Of a stretch of 64,000 nucleotides of DNA, positions 58,601 to 64,000 are shown piece after piece. The position numbers and the translations under genes are program-made. Source of the stretch: Gyrodactylus bullatarudis (taxonomy: Eukaryota; Platyhelminthes; Monogenea; Gyrodactylidea; Gyrodactylidae). Numbering within the stretch: position 1 is the first letter of the stretch; every line of letters begins with the position of its first letter. The stretch spans positions 1 to 64,000 of the forward strand of contig SSNU01000364.1 of assembly GCA_012064415.1 (NCBI GenBank), read 5' to 3'. The notes under the pieces were generated by a model. It did not search any database, was not told where the DNA came from, and saw nothing but the letters and a program-made list of their open reading frames with translations.

Positions 58601-60203
58601 TTAATCTAATGCCCAATCTGCAGTCATCACCGGTCGGAATTAACTCCAACATATTCCCAAATAATAACAACAGCAACACCAAGACATCCAAAATTTTTCA
58701 AACAGACCAGCAATCTCCAAAGGCATCTACAACACCGACAATGAATAGCTCAAACACTAATAATAATTCCAGTTGTCAGCAGACAAGTAAAAGGGGTCGT
58801 ACCAGACTTACGTCACATCAACTGACAATTCTACGATCCTACTTTGACATAAATAACTCCCCCACAGAAGACAAAATTGTAAGTATCATCATGTCCTCAA
58901 CTAGATTTGAATTAGTTAATTTCTAAAATTTGAATTTCCACAGATAGAAATATGTTCCAAGACTGGATTACAGGAAAAGGTTGTCAAGCATTGGTTTCGA
59001 AATACCCTCTTCAAGGAACGTCAGAGGAATAAGGATAATCCGTACAACTTTTCAATACCCCCAAGTACCTCTCTCAATTTGGAAGAGTATGAAAAGACTG
59101 GCAAAATAGAGTTTGTACCCAACGAAAAGAAAAAGTCGTCTGAAACCTCATCCAAACTATCTTCTGATGACTTTGTAAGTACTAAAGCATGTGTCTACTC
59201 TTTAGTAAATTTTTATTTAATTTTTTCTAATCTTATTTAGATTAACACAAAACAAGATGAAATTGATAGTAATAAAAACCTTACCGATAAAATGACAGAA
59301 ATCAACCAGAATATAAACCTACTGATGGGAAAATGTCCTCACTGTACTTTTGCCGTAGAACCCTTGATGAATCGTATACAACCGAAAATCCTAACAAACC
59401 ATATAATTTCCAAGCATCCGGAGGAAAGTGCAAAACTATTATCATCTCTAAAGCTGACGGACTTGGACGGCAAGCTATTGACAAGAGAGGAAAACCCGAT
59501 TGACTTGAGCATTGGCCAGTTACTGACAATGAATAGAGAGTTGAATTCAGCAATGACAAATCCTAACTCGAATATTTTTCAGCAAGTCTGTTCCAGCTTC
59601 ACGAATACGGCAAATAGTGAATCACAAGATGAAGAATTTGGATTACAGTCATCGGAGCATGATTCCTTAGATGGCAACCAAAACATGAGTAATAGTACAT
59701 CAAATTCAGCTAATGGCCTATCTACAAATAACAGCAGTAACTTACAGTCTCGACGTAATCGAACCAGCATCAGTAACTTTCAATCAAAGTGCATGTTTGC
59801 CATATACGAATACCACAAGACACCCTCAGTACAGGAATGCGATCGTCTTGGAGACTTTATCGGTTTGTCTCGTCGAGTTGTTCAAGTTTGGTTCCAGAAT
59901 CAACGCGCCAAAGAAAAGAAAATGGCCAGAGTTAATCAATGTTCCATGAAGAACTCGTCATTGAATCAATCTTCTAGTCCTAACGGACAACCGACAGCTC
60001 CATTGAATCTATGCACAACATCAAATTGTATTTTATGCAGTGTCCAATTTACAGGGGACCTCTCTGATGATCCTTTGAATGGACCAAATCGAAGATTTGA
60101 TCGTAAACTCATTGAGCATTTGTTTACCTCGCAGCATTTAGAAAATCTCATTGAACTCTATTCAAAAGAGATGAAAGGTTCCAACGGAGACCAGAGCATG
60201 TGA
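36818..60203 (+). CDS. zfh2: Zinc-finger homeobox protein, zfh-2/ZFHX homologue (11 exons)
   Basis: Nuclear transcription factor with C2H2 fingers and homeodomains. Exons: 36818(ATG 36844)-37644, 38252-38806, 38841-39257, 39317-39601, 39972-40083, 45127-45155, 45220-45299, 45361-45474, 57783-58878, 58944-59174, 59241-60203. All junctions are GT-AG and the phases agree (0,0,0,0,1,0,2,2,0,0), giving 1560 residues from the first ATG. Clear C2H2 fingers: C147/C150/H163/H168, C240/C243/H256/H262, C495/C498/H511/H517, C582/C585/H598/H604, C656/C659/H677/H683. [14 protein letters not shown] is a ZFHX signature. Homeodomains at about 1134-1193 (WFRN 1180-1183) and 1411-1470 (WFQN 1457-1460) match the first and last types of zfh-2. 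It is shorter than the roughly 3000-residue fly protein. Further 5' exons probably exist, because the first exon follows an acceptor. Confidence 0.88.
38252..38806 (+). CDS. zfh2: zfh2 exon B: Ser/Thr/Asn-rich linker
   Basis: Acceptor TTCTTCTACAG, donor GTAAGT at 38807; 185 codons, phase 0 on both sides. It starts [10 protein letters not shown], has a Thr/Ala/Pro stretch and ends FYTCQ, whose Cys pairs with the first Cys of exon C to begin a zinc finger. Confidence 0.8.
38841..39257 (+). CDS. zfh2: zfh2 exon C: finger pair
   Basis: Only a 34-bp intron separates it from exon B (GTAAGT ... ATATTTAG). It encodes [26 protein letters not shown] with H517, and the CIAC start of the finger completed in exon D. 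Donor GTAAGT at 39258. The 34-bp intron is very short, but removing it keeps the family match. Confidence 0.8.
39317..39601 (+). CDS. zfh2: zfh2 exon D: finger completion
   Basis: Acceptor TTCGTCTAG, donor GTGAGT. It begins [13 protein letters not shown], finishing the finger split by the 59-bp intron, and ends with CRIC...[10 protein letters not shown]. Confidence 0.85.
39972..40083 (+). CDS. zfh2: zfh2 exon E (112 nt)
   Basis: Acceptor TTTCGTTTTTAG, donor GTGAGT at 40084; phase 0 in, phase 1 out. It encodes [20 protein letters not shown] and [12 protein letters not shown]. Its one-base overhang (T) plus the first two bases of the microexon make a Tyr codon, which supports the join. Confidence 0.65.
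40084..45126 (+). other. zfh2 intron, 5 kb
   Basis: Holds a fold-back element (about 40330-40803) with arms at 40338-40455 and 40595-40690, and a family A terminus at 40775-40803. Remaining sequence is AT-rich with only shadow frames. Confidence 0.6.
40330..40803. repeat. Fold-back element with family A end
   Basis: Diverged inverted arms: TTGACCAAAAC ... CTTCGAAAATG ... GCAGTTAAATGGTGATATTTGGGATCA and its complement GATCCCAATTATCTTCATCTAACTGCTTCGAAAG ... TTTTGGTCAGA. The right end carries GTAAATTCTCATTTTCATGTCAATTA. Confidence 0.5.
45127..45155 (+). CDS. zfh2: zfh2 exon F: 29-nt microexon
   Basis: Acceptor TTATTATTAG, donor GTATGT. Two bases complete a codon, then IPVKQNRLQ. The exon converts phase 1 to phase 0, exactly what is needed between exons E and G. 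Confidence 0.6.
45220..45299 (+). CDS. zfh2: zfh2 exon G: basic stretch
   Basis: Acceptor TTTGTTTTAG, donor GTATGC. It encodes [20 protein letters not shown] and RPHSVQ, a basic segment that could hold a nuclear localisation signal. Phase 0 in, phase 2 out. Confidence 0.65.
45361..45474 (+). CDS. zfh2: zfh2 exon H
   Basis: Acceptor TTCTTTCCTTAG after a 61-bp intron, donor GTGAGT at 45475. It encodes [18 protein letters not shown] then [19 protein letters not shown]. It ends with two bases (AA), in phase with the exon at 57783. Confidence 0.65.
45500..46030. mobile_element. TTAA-flanked non-autonomous element
   Basis: TTAA at 45500-45503 and 46027-46030. The ends are TCCTTCATGTCCCA and TGGGACATGAAGGG, inverted repeats of about 14 bp with one mismatch. 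The 523-bp interior has no frame. GGCGATTGCATA...TGAAATCTACGG inside recurs at 51739-51765. It starts 25 bp after the donor of exon H. Confidence 0.65.
46640..47745. repeat. Fold-back family C (two pieces)
   Basis: A complete fold-back at about 47325-47745: AATTACTCAAATCGCCCATTG ... TTTTGCTTCAAAATATCTTTCC ... TTCTGGAATAAGATGAA, with complement AGATTATTCCAG-like ... GGTATTTTGAAGCAAAATTTG ... CATATCAATCGGCG. An isolated arm is at 46640-46720. The frame at 47620-47808 is a shadow. Confidence 0.5.
50162..50509. mobile_element. Near-perfect palindromic element, family A
   Basis: The arms 50172-50324 and 50349-50500 appear identical in inverted orientation (about 150 bp), with a loop of about 25 bp (TTTTTCGAATTTCCACTTTAAAA). 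The ends read CTAGTTG..ACATGAAGATGAGAATTTA and the complement. Such identity implies recent activity or gene conversion between arms. The frame at 50269-50481 is a result of the palindrome. Confidence 0.75.
50580..50980. repeat. Family B fragment
   Basis: TTTGAACTTTGAGCTAATTTTT and CATATCGGTAAAGTGGGCCTCATGA match family B copies at 35090-35260 and 35760. Confidence 0.4.
51700..51964. mobile_element. Relic related to the TTAA element at 45500
   Basis: CAGGCGATTGCATATCTGAATTCTACGGGTG matches CAGGCGATTGCATACTTGAAATCTACGGCTG at 45699. The right end is CTTGAAGGG-TTAA (51961-51964). The left end was not found. Confidence 0.4.
53083..53306 (+). mobile_element. 216-bp TTAA-flanked element, copy 1
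   Basis: TTAA at 53083-53086 and 53303-53306; ends CCCTTTCAGTCGCGA and TCGGCACCGAAAGGG. Beside the right end is the palindrome GGACATGTATGTCC. TTAA target and CCCTTTC ends suggest mobilisation by piggyBac transposases. Confidence 0.7.
53647..53870 (-). mobile_element. 216-bp TTAA-flanked element, copy 2, inverted
   Basis: Same length and near-identical sequence to copy 1 in inverted orientation; TTAA at 53647-53650 and 53867-53870, with subterminal palindrome GGACATATATGTCC. The inner flanks of both copies also match for about 16 bp (TTAAGAAAGATGTTGC). Confidence 0.7.
53952..54121 (+). mobile_element. tRNA-derived SINE, full-length copy
   Basis: Head GTGTGGCGTAGTGGTATCTC (pol III box A, TGGCGTAGTGG) and AGATTCAAACCC (box B-like) about 50 bp later. 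Then a tail GAACACATTGAACACTC ... TTTCGATTTCG and a terminal A-run. Four copies in the window share this layout. The minus-strand frame at 53739-54137 is only a shadow across this SINE and the element beside it. Confidence 0.75.
56872..56938 (+). promoter_or_regulatory. Possible internal promoter region with TATA-like sequences
   Basis: CTATATATTGC at 56872-56882 and TATATATATTTT at 56911-56922 lie just upstream of the ATG at 56939. AT-richness makes such matches common, so the support is weak. Confidence 0.25.
56939..57069 (+). CDS. zfh2: zfh2 candidate alternative first exon
   Basis: ATG at 56939 opens 43 codons plus two bases (AA) ending at a consensus donor GTAAGT (57070). It encodes [20 protein letters not shown] and a Ser/Asn-rich stretch ending SSDVIHD. 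The two-base overhang equals that of exon H, so it splices in phase to 57783 and would yield a short protein (about 800 residues) with both homeodomains but none of the N-terminal fingers. It could instead be an internal exon, but inserting it between exon H and 57783 would break the phase. Confidence 0.5.
57783..58878 (+). CDS. zfh2: zfh2 exon I: CCHH-like motifs and start of homeodomain 1
   Basis: Acceptor TTTTCTTGCAAG, donor GTAAGT at 58879. It encodes KCPCC (C842, C845) with a following His, NICQDC (C961, C964) with LHLSLHH, an Asn/Ser-rich linker, and the first half of a homeodomain ([20 protein letters not shown], then NSPTEDKI). Confidence 0.85.
58944..59174 (+). CDS. zfh2: zfh2 exon J: second half of homeodomain 1
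   Basis: Acceptor GAATTTCCACAG, donor GTAAGT. It encodes recognition helix [22 protein letters not shown], a ZFHX hallmark, then a charged linker. The homeodomain is split by a 65-bp intron. Confidence 0.88.
59241..60203 (+). CDS. zfh2: zfh2 exon K: finger, last homeodomain and C-terminus
   Basis: Acceptor ATCTTATTTAG after a 66-bp intron. It encodes KCPHCTF (C1272, C1275) with two His, a Ser/Asn-rich linker, a homeodomain (SRRNRTSIS ... [17 protein letters not shown], 1411-1470), a final CILC...H finger and the stop TGA at 60201-60203. Confidence 0.88.
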   Translation: MNTKQDEIDSNKNLTDKMTEINQNINLLMGKCPHCTFAVEPLMNRIQPKILTNHIISKHPEESAKLLSSLKLTDLDGKLLTREENPIDLSIGQLLTMNRELNSAMTNPNSNIFQQVCSSFTNTANSESQDEEFGLQSSEHDSLDGNQNMSNSTSNSANGLSTNNSSNLQSRRNRTSISNFQSKCMFAIYEYHKTPSVQECDRLGDFIGLSRRVVQVWFQNQRAKEKKMARVNQCSMKNSSLNQSSSPNGQPTAPLNLCTTSNCILCSVQFTGDLSDDPLNGPNRRFDRKLIEHLFTSQHLENLIELYSKEMKGSNGDQSM

Positions 60204-61367
60204 ATTGAAGAAAATAGGTCATTAACTTGATATTATTCGTCATCCAGTTTATTCTTATGAAGTATTGGATCAGTTAAATTCATACTTATATAACCTGTAT
60301 AAAGTTGGCAATGTAAAAATATGTTTAAGCTAATATATATATATTAACAATCAAAGTTATGATTAATAATTATTATAATCATTGATTATCCCTTCATTCC
60401 TGTCCCTTATCATCATAATATCATAATGCCCTGCCCTAGAAATACTACTTAGTTTGTACAAATATTTTCCCAAAAACATGGAACATAAATTAAATTTTTT
60501 TTCATTTTTTCTTCTTCAACTGTATGATCATTTGATCTGAGAGAGTTTCTGTTGAAAAAATCATTATTATTAATATACAATTAAACTTGTTCAAATCCTA
60601 TTTATCAAAGAAAAATTATTTGAAATTATAAATAAAAGGACCTGTAAAATAAAATCTGTGCCTGAATTTTCCCTTGAATTTGATTGAGTATTATTTCAAA
60701 AAAGATTGTTCACGAGTCTTGTCGCATCCTCATATCGTCCTTTAGCAAGTTTAGAGCAATAATTTTCTCCCCTGCACACAACTCCGAATTTTTCGAGTAC
60801 TTATGAACAGTAGTTGACATTTTTTCAGCATTTATTTTCGTTTTTCATCAAAAAAGAGCTAAAAGATAATATTGCGAACCAAAAGAATATTAGCTGTAAA
60901 AATGGATACTTTTGATTTGTCGTTTTTCAATTTAATTGAAACTAGTAAAACAGAATTTAAGAAGCTATGAATGAATTAAAAATACAACCAAGTTTATATT
61001 CGGATAGAACTTTTCTCTATAAAAAAGTTTATAGCTTCTTTTATAAAGAGTTCATATATAGAAGTTGATAAAATTTAGACTGGATACTTTTTTGTCAACC
61101 ACTATATTTATACTAATTTGATTGATGAATTTCTAAGACTGTTCTGATTTTTAGGTGTTAAAAAATAGAAATTTCGGTTAAGAATAGGTAAGTAGTTTTT
61201 CAATTATATATACGACTTACTACTTAAGAGTAATTATGAAATTTTAACGAAAAATACGAGAGATAAAAATAAAAAGGTCATACATTTAATCTTAAAAATT
61301 GTAAATATGAATAACTTTTTTAATAGCCTCTGTAAAAACTCCTTTATACTCTTGGAAGAACAAATAT
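60204..61367. other. 3' region of zfh2 and intergenic spacer
   Basis: No supported frame. AATAAA occurs within TATAAATAAAAGG (about 60630) and AAAATAAAATC, possible poly(A) signals of zfh2. Confidence 0.45.
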
Positions 61368-61838
61368 TCATCTAGATAGGATTTTACTAAGTTCTTTTCC
61401 ATATCTTATTGGATTTGTCAGTCTTTTAAACGCACCCCATTTAGACCCGATTCGATTCGTATGATAGCCAGCAGCATTTACAAATTCTCTCTTATGGTTT
61501 TCTTGGATATGCGCGTGGCCAAGTTGATCCAGGCCAAGATACCTCTTCCAACAATCGGTAACAACAATAGATCCAGGAAGAACGTACTTTTTGATCAATT
61601 CGTGAAGCACTGCTTTTGTTCTAGTTTCAACAGTTACCGTGAATTGCTTGTTTTGTTCATCAACACCTCCAGCTATCCAAGTCGATTGACATGATAGGAC
61701 ACGGCCGGCATTAAACTTTCGGGTTGATAAATGTGATTCATCAATTTGTAAAATTCTCGCTGCCCTTGATTTAAATAGATTTCTCAATGAAAATATTTTA
61801 CAGGTACAAGAGGTTTGTTTACGCTCAGGATACTTCAA
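61368..61838 (-). pseudogene. ISXO2-like (IS1595-type) DDE transposase fragment
   Basis: A minus-strand frame of about 156 residues without ATG near its start (first codon TTG after a TAG). It shows the ISXO2-like transposase core: QIDESHLSTRKFNAGRV, a WIAGGVDEQ block, LPGSIVVTDCWKRYLGL, and HTNRIGSKWGAFKR near the end. The first two catalytic aspartates (IDE and TDC) are present. The third acidic residue, normally Glu in the NriE-x-x-W motif, is Gly here. The N-terminal zinc ribbon is missing. It is most likely an inactive relic, or a derived copy that lost catalysis. It lies between zfh2 and the next gene. Confidence 0.75.
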
Positions 61839-63518
61839 GGTCTACTACAAATAGAGATAAGCACAAAATTGAGCTGAAGTTGAACTGGTAAATTTTCAAC
61901 TTTGACTTCAAATAGCTCAAAAACCAGAAGATCTCAGAAATTTATTTCTAAACAAGATGATGTAAATTTTGTTTTTCTGTATAGAATTTTTTCATGTAAG
62001 ACGTAGTTATTAATTCTCGATGATTGATTCACTGTAAAAGCTTTCCTTCTAATGGGCTTCACTCTCATGCAACAGTAGATTCAGAATTTAAAAGCTTTTT
62101 AGGCACTTTATTTTTCATAATTTGTAGAAAACACATTGTTTATATGAAAATAAAAGATAATTATCTTTTATTATAATTATAAGAACTCCTTTCCAAAGAA
62201 AAAACCTAAAATTTTATTTTTTATAAGTATGTGTTTGAATTAATAACGTCCACTCAAGTCTTTCTTTATCCTAAAGTCTATGATGGTACGGTCCTCGAAG
62301 AGTTACATGTAATTATGTAAACATAAACAAAAGTTCATTAAAAGTGTGAATCAATAAATCAGCTTAATTACTCTGTACTCTGTTGAGATCAATGTGAGAT
62401 ATCAGCAGAACGTTGCATATTGATTACAGTCCATTTATGAGCACAGATTTTAGAAATGATTCCATCTAAATCTTTAAAAACTCAAACTGTCCTTGAAAAT
62501 TTTATCAGTACCCTTTAAAGGGATACCAGAAATCTTTGAATTGTTGCAAAAGAATAGAGAATTTTTAAGAATTTTATTCAAATAAACTTCATCTATAGCT
62601 TTGTTAAGAATGACAGCGTTGATTAACCGAGAATATTAAACATTATAGTTTGATATCTATCTTTTACATCTGACTGATTTCTCGTTTTTTCTCCAATGAA
62701 CCCTCTTACTTGGAACTGATTAAACATCATCAGCTAATTCCTACAGTTGATCTAAATTTAAATTCAGTATTGCACAAAAAACCCTAGAATTACATTACGT
62801 TGGCAAAGAAGATAGGAGCGGGCGAGTAATTGAGATTAATTAAAAACTCTGTTTTAGATTTGTTTTGTAAGCATCTTAGATGGATTTATGTGTGTTGCCT
62901 TCTTTTTTTATATATCTTGGTTTATTATTTCTATATCAGAAAATACTCTGCAAAACTATCAAAAGAGTCTGAGTGATTGAAGAGAAAAATAATTTAAGAA
63001 AAGCGCGTCAAAAAATAAGTGTTATCATTTCTTACACTGTTCACTTTCATACATTTGTGAACTACGCTCCAATGTATGTTCTGACTGTTCTGCTAATATA
63101 ACTGCTAGTTAATTGCTAAACTAAAAGTTTTTATACACTCAATGTGTGATATTGTGTAAATTCATTTTTTCATTAAACACTTGAAAAAAGAATCATTACT
63201 ATTAATTCTAACTAATACTGCTGTATATTGTATTGTGTATATTGTGAATGCAGTTTTCTATAGATACATGTAAATGTGTGTGCCAAAAAAAGAAGACTTG
63301 AAGAAAAAGTTGATACCAACGCATTAATCGACCATTCTGTGTTTCAGTCCAATTAAGAAAAGGTCCAAATTTATCAAAAGGCAAGACAGAATATATCTAA
63401 TCAGTTTAATTCGTCAAAAAAAAGAAATTCTAACAAATATACAAATAATAATAATAATAGAACCCTAATATAACACAACAAAATCATATTTGAATAGTCA
63501 GAGCGGAATGAGCAAGAT
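61839..63518. other. Intergenic, no gene seen
   Basis: AT-rich sequence with no supported frame. Possible 5' region of the next gene; acceptor-like TGTGTTTCAG at 63337-63346 and GAATAGTCAG at 63492-63501. Confidence 0.35.
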
Positions 63519-64000
63519 ATGCTAAAATCGGACAATAGCAAATTAGTTTGGACAAGCAGCATCGACAAGCCGGTCCACAACATCAGTAGAGATACATCAT
63601 TAAAGAGTGAATTTCCCTTGGATCCATCCTCAAATAGGAAAGATTTATCAAAGAAGTTAAACACTCATCAACCTGAAAATAGCCTACGTGCCAAATTATT
63701 CCCAGAGACCCTTCGTAATACACTTAGTAAAGAGAGCAATTCCCTGAAGAAGACAAATCTCAAGCGATCTGAACGAATTATAATGCCACACGAAGAGAAC
63801 TCCATAAAGCAGGGCGGAGCTGCTAGAAATTCCATCTTTGGAAGCTGGGCCAGCCGATCTGCTAAAAGTACAATCGACCAGGGAGGTGAAGATAAACAGT
63901 CCAGTTCTGCTTCAAGACAAAACACTATCGATACAGAAGAACTAAAAAGTTCTTCCATTATTGAGAATAGTGAAGAAATTGAAACAAATATAACCCCATC
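63519..64000 (+). CDS. Start of a Ser/Lys-rich protein, partial (runs off window)
   Basis: ATG at 63519 opens 160 codons without a stop to the window edge; the frame has a TAG at 63495-63497 just upstream. The product is hydrophilic, rich in Ser, Lys, Asn and Glu, with short basic clusters (KKTNLKRSER) and a motif IFGSWASRSAKS. No transmembrane part or known domain is visible, so an intrinsically disordered N-terminus is likely. A possible acceptor (GAATAGTCAG, 63492-63501) means it could also be an internal exon. Base composition is less AT-rich than the flanks. The long minus-strand frames at 63401-63958 are shadows of this frame. Confidence 0.55.
   Translation, partial: MLKSDNSKLVWTSSIDKPVHNISRDTSLKSEFPLDPSSNRKDLSKKLNTHQPENSLRAKLFPETLRNTLSKESNSLKKTNLKRSERIIMPHEENSIKQGGAARNSIFGSWASRSAKSTIDQGGEDKQSSSASRQNTIDTEELKSSSIIENSEEIETNITP

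Noticed and set aside
59302..60151. Minus-strand frames opposite zfh2 exon K
   Set aside because: Antisense shadows of a strongly supported homeobox exon.
63401..63958. Two minus-strand frames of 87 and 96 residues
   Set aside because: Shadows of the plus-strand coding region starting at 63519; Leu/Ser-rich translation typical of the antisense frame.
1..64000. CRISPR arrays, operons or bacterial features
   Set aside because: No regularly spaced repeats; splicing, SINEs and a homeobox gene show eukaryotic DNA.

Overview
The window is AT-rich eukaryotic nuclear DNA. It has spliced genes with GT-AG introns, some only about 55-70 bp long, and wide non-coding stretches full of transposon relics. 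The gene content (a ZFHX/zfh-2 type zinc-finger homeobox gene) and the repeat content (Ty3/gypsy, piggyBac, Penelope-like, ISXO2-like, a tRNA-derived SINE, many fold-back elements) suggest an arthropod, perhaps a copepod-like crustacean. The species is inference only.

Layout. 1-2.5 kb: end of a Ty3/gypsy pol gene, a short LTR and a gag start, then a broken piggyBac transposase with one surviving TTAA end. 3-7.5 kb: a Penelope-like relic, a small gene for a secreted cysteine-rich protein (4267-4656) and a decayed Cys-rich repetitive coding sequence (6677-7486). 8.8-12.2 kb: two divergent paralogues of unknown function in head-to-head orientation, with the same exon layout (19-nt first exon, tiny second exon, large third exon); the plus copy carries a frame problem. 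12.2-36.8 kb: mostly intergenic, with fold-back elements, SINE copies, Penelope-like fragments and a recurring coding relic.

36.8-60.2 kb: the main gene, a zfh-2/ZFHX homologue on the plus strand. Eleven exons, including a 29-nt microexon, can be joined with matching phases into a 1560-residue frame. Zinc fingers lie in the first part and two homeodomains near the C-terminus. The central homeodomain known from fly and vertebrate relatives is absent. A separate exon starting with ATG at 56939 can splice in phase to the homeodomain exons and may start a short isoform. The 5' end of the gene is not resolved.

60.2-64 kb: an ISXO2-like transposase remnant on the minus strand with a lost catalytic acidic residue, then the start of another plus-strand coding region (from 63519) that runs off the window. 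The large zfh-2 introns carry further elements, among them a near-perfect 150-bp-arm palindrome (50162-50509), a TTAA-flanked element 25 bp after a splice donor (45500-46030), an inverted pair of 216-bp TTAA elements (53083-53870) and a full SINE (53952-54121).
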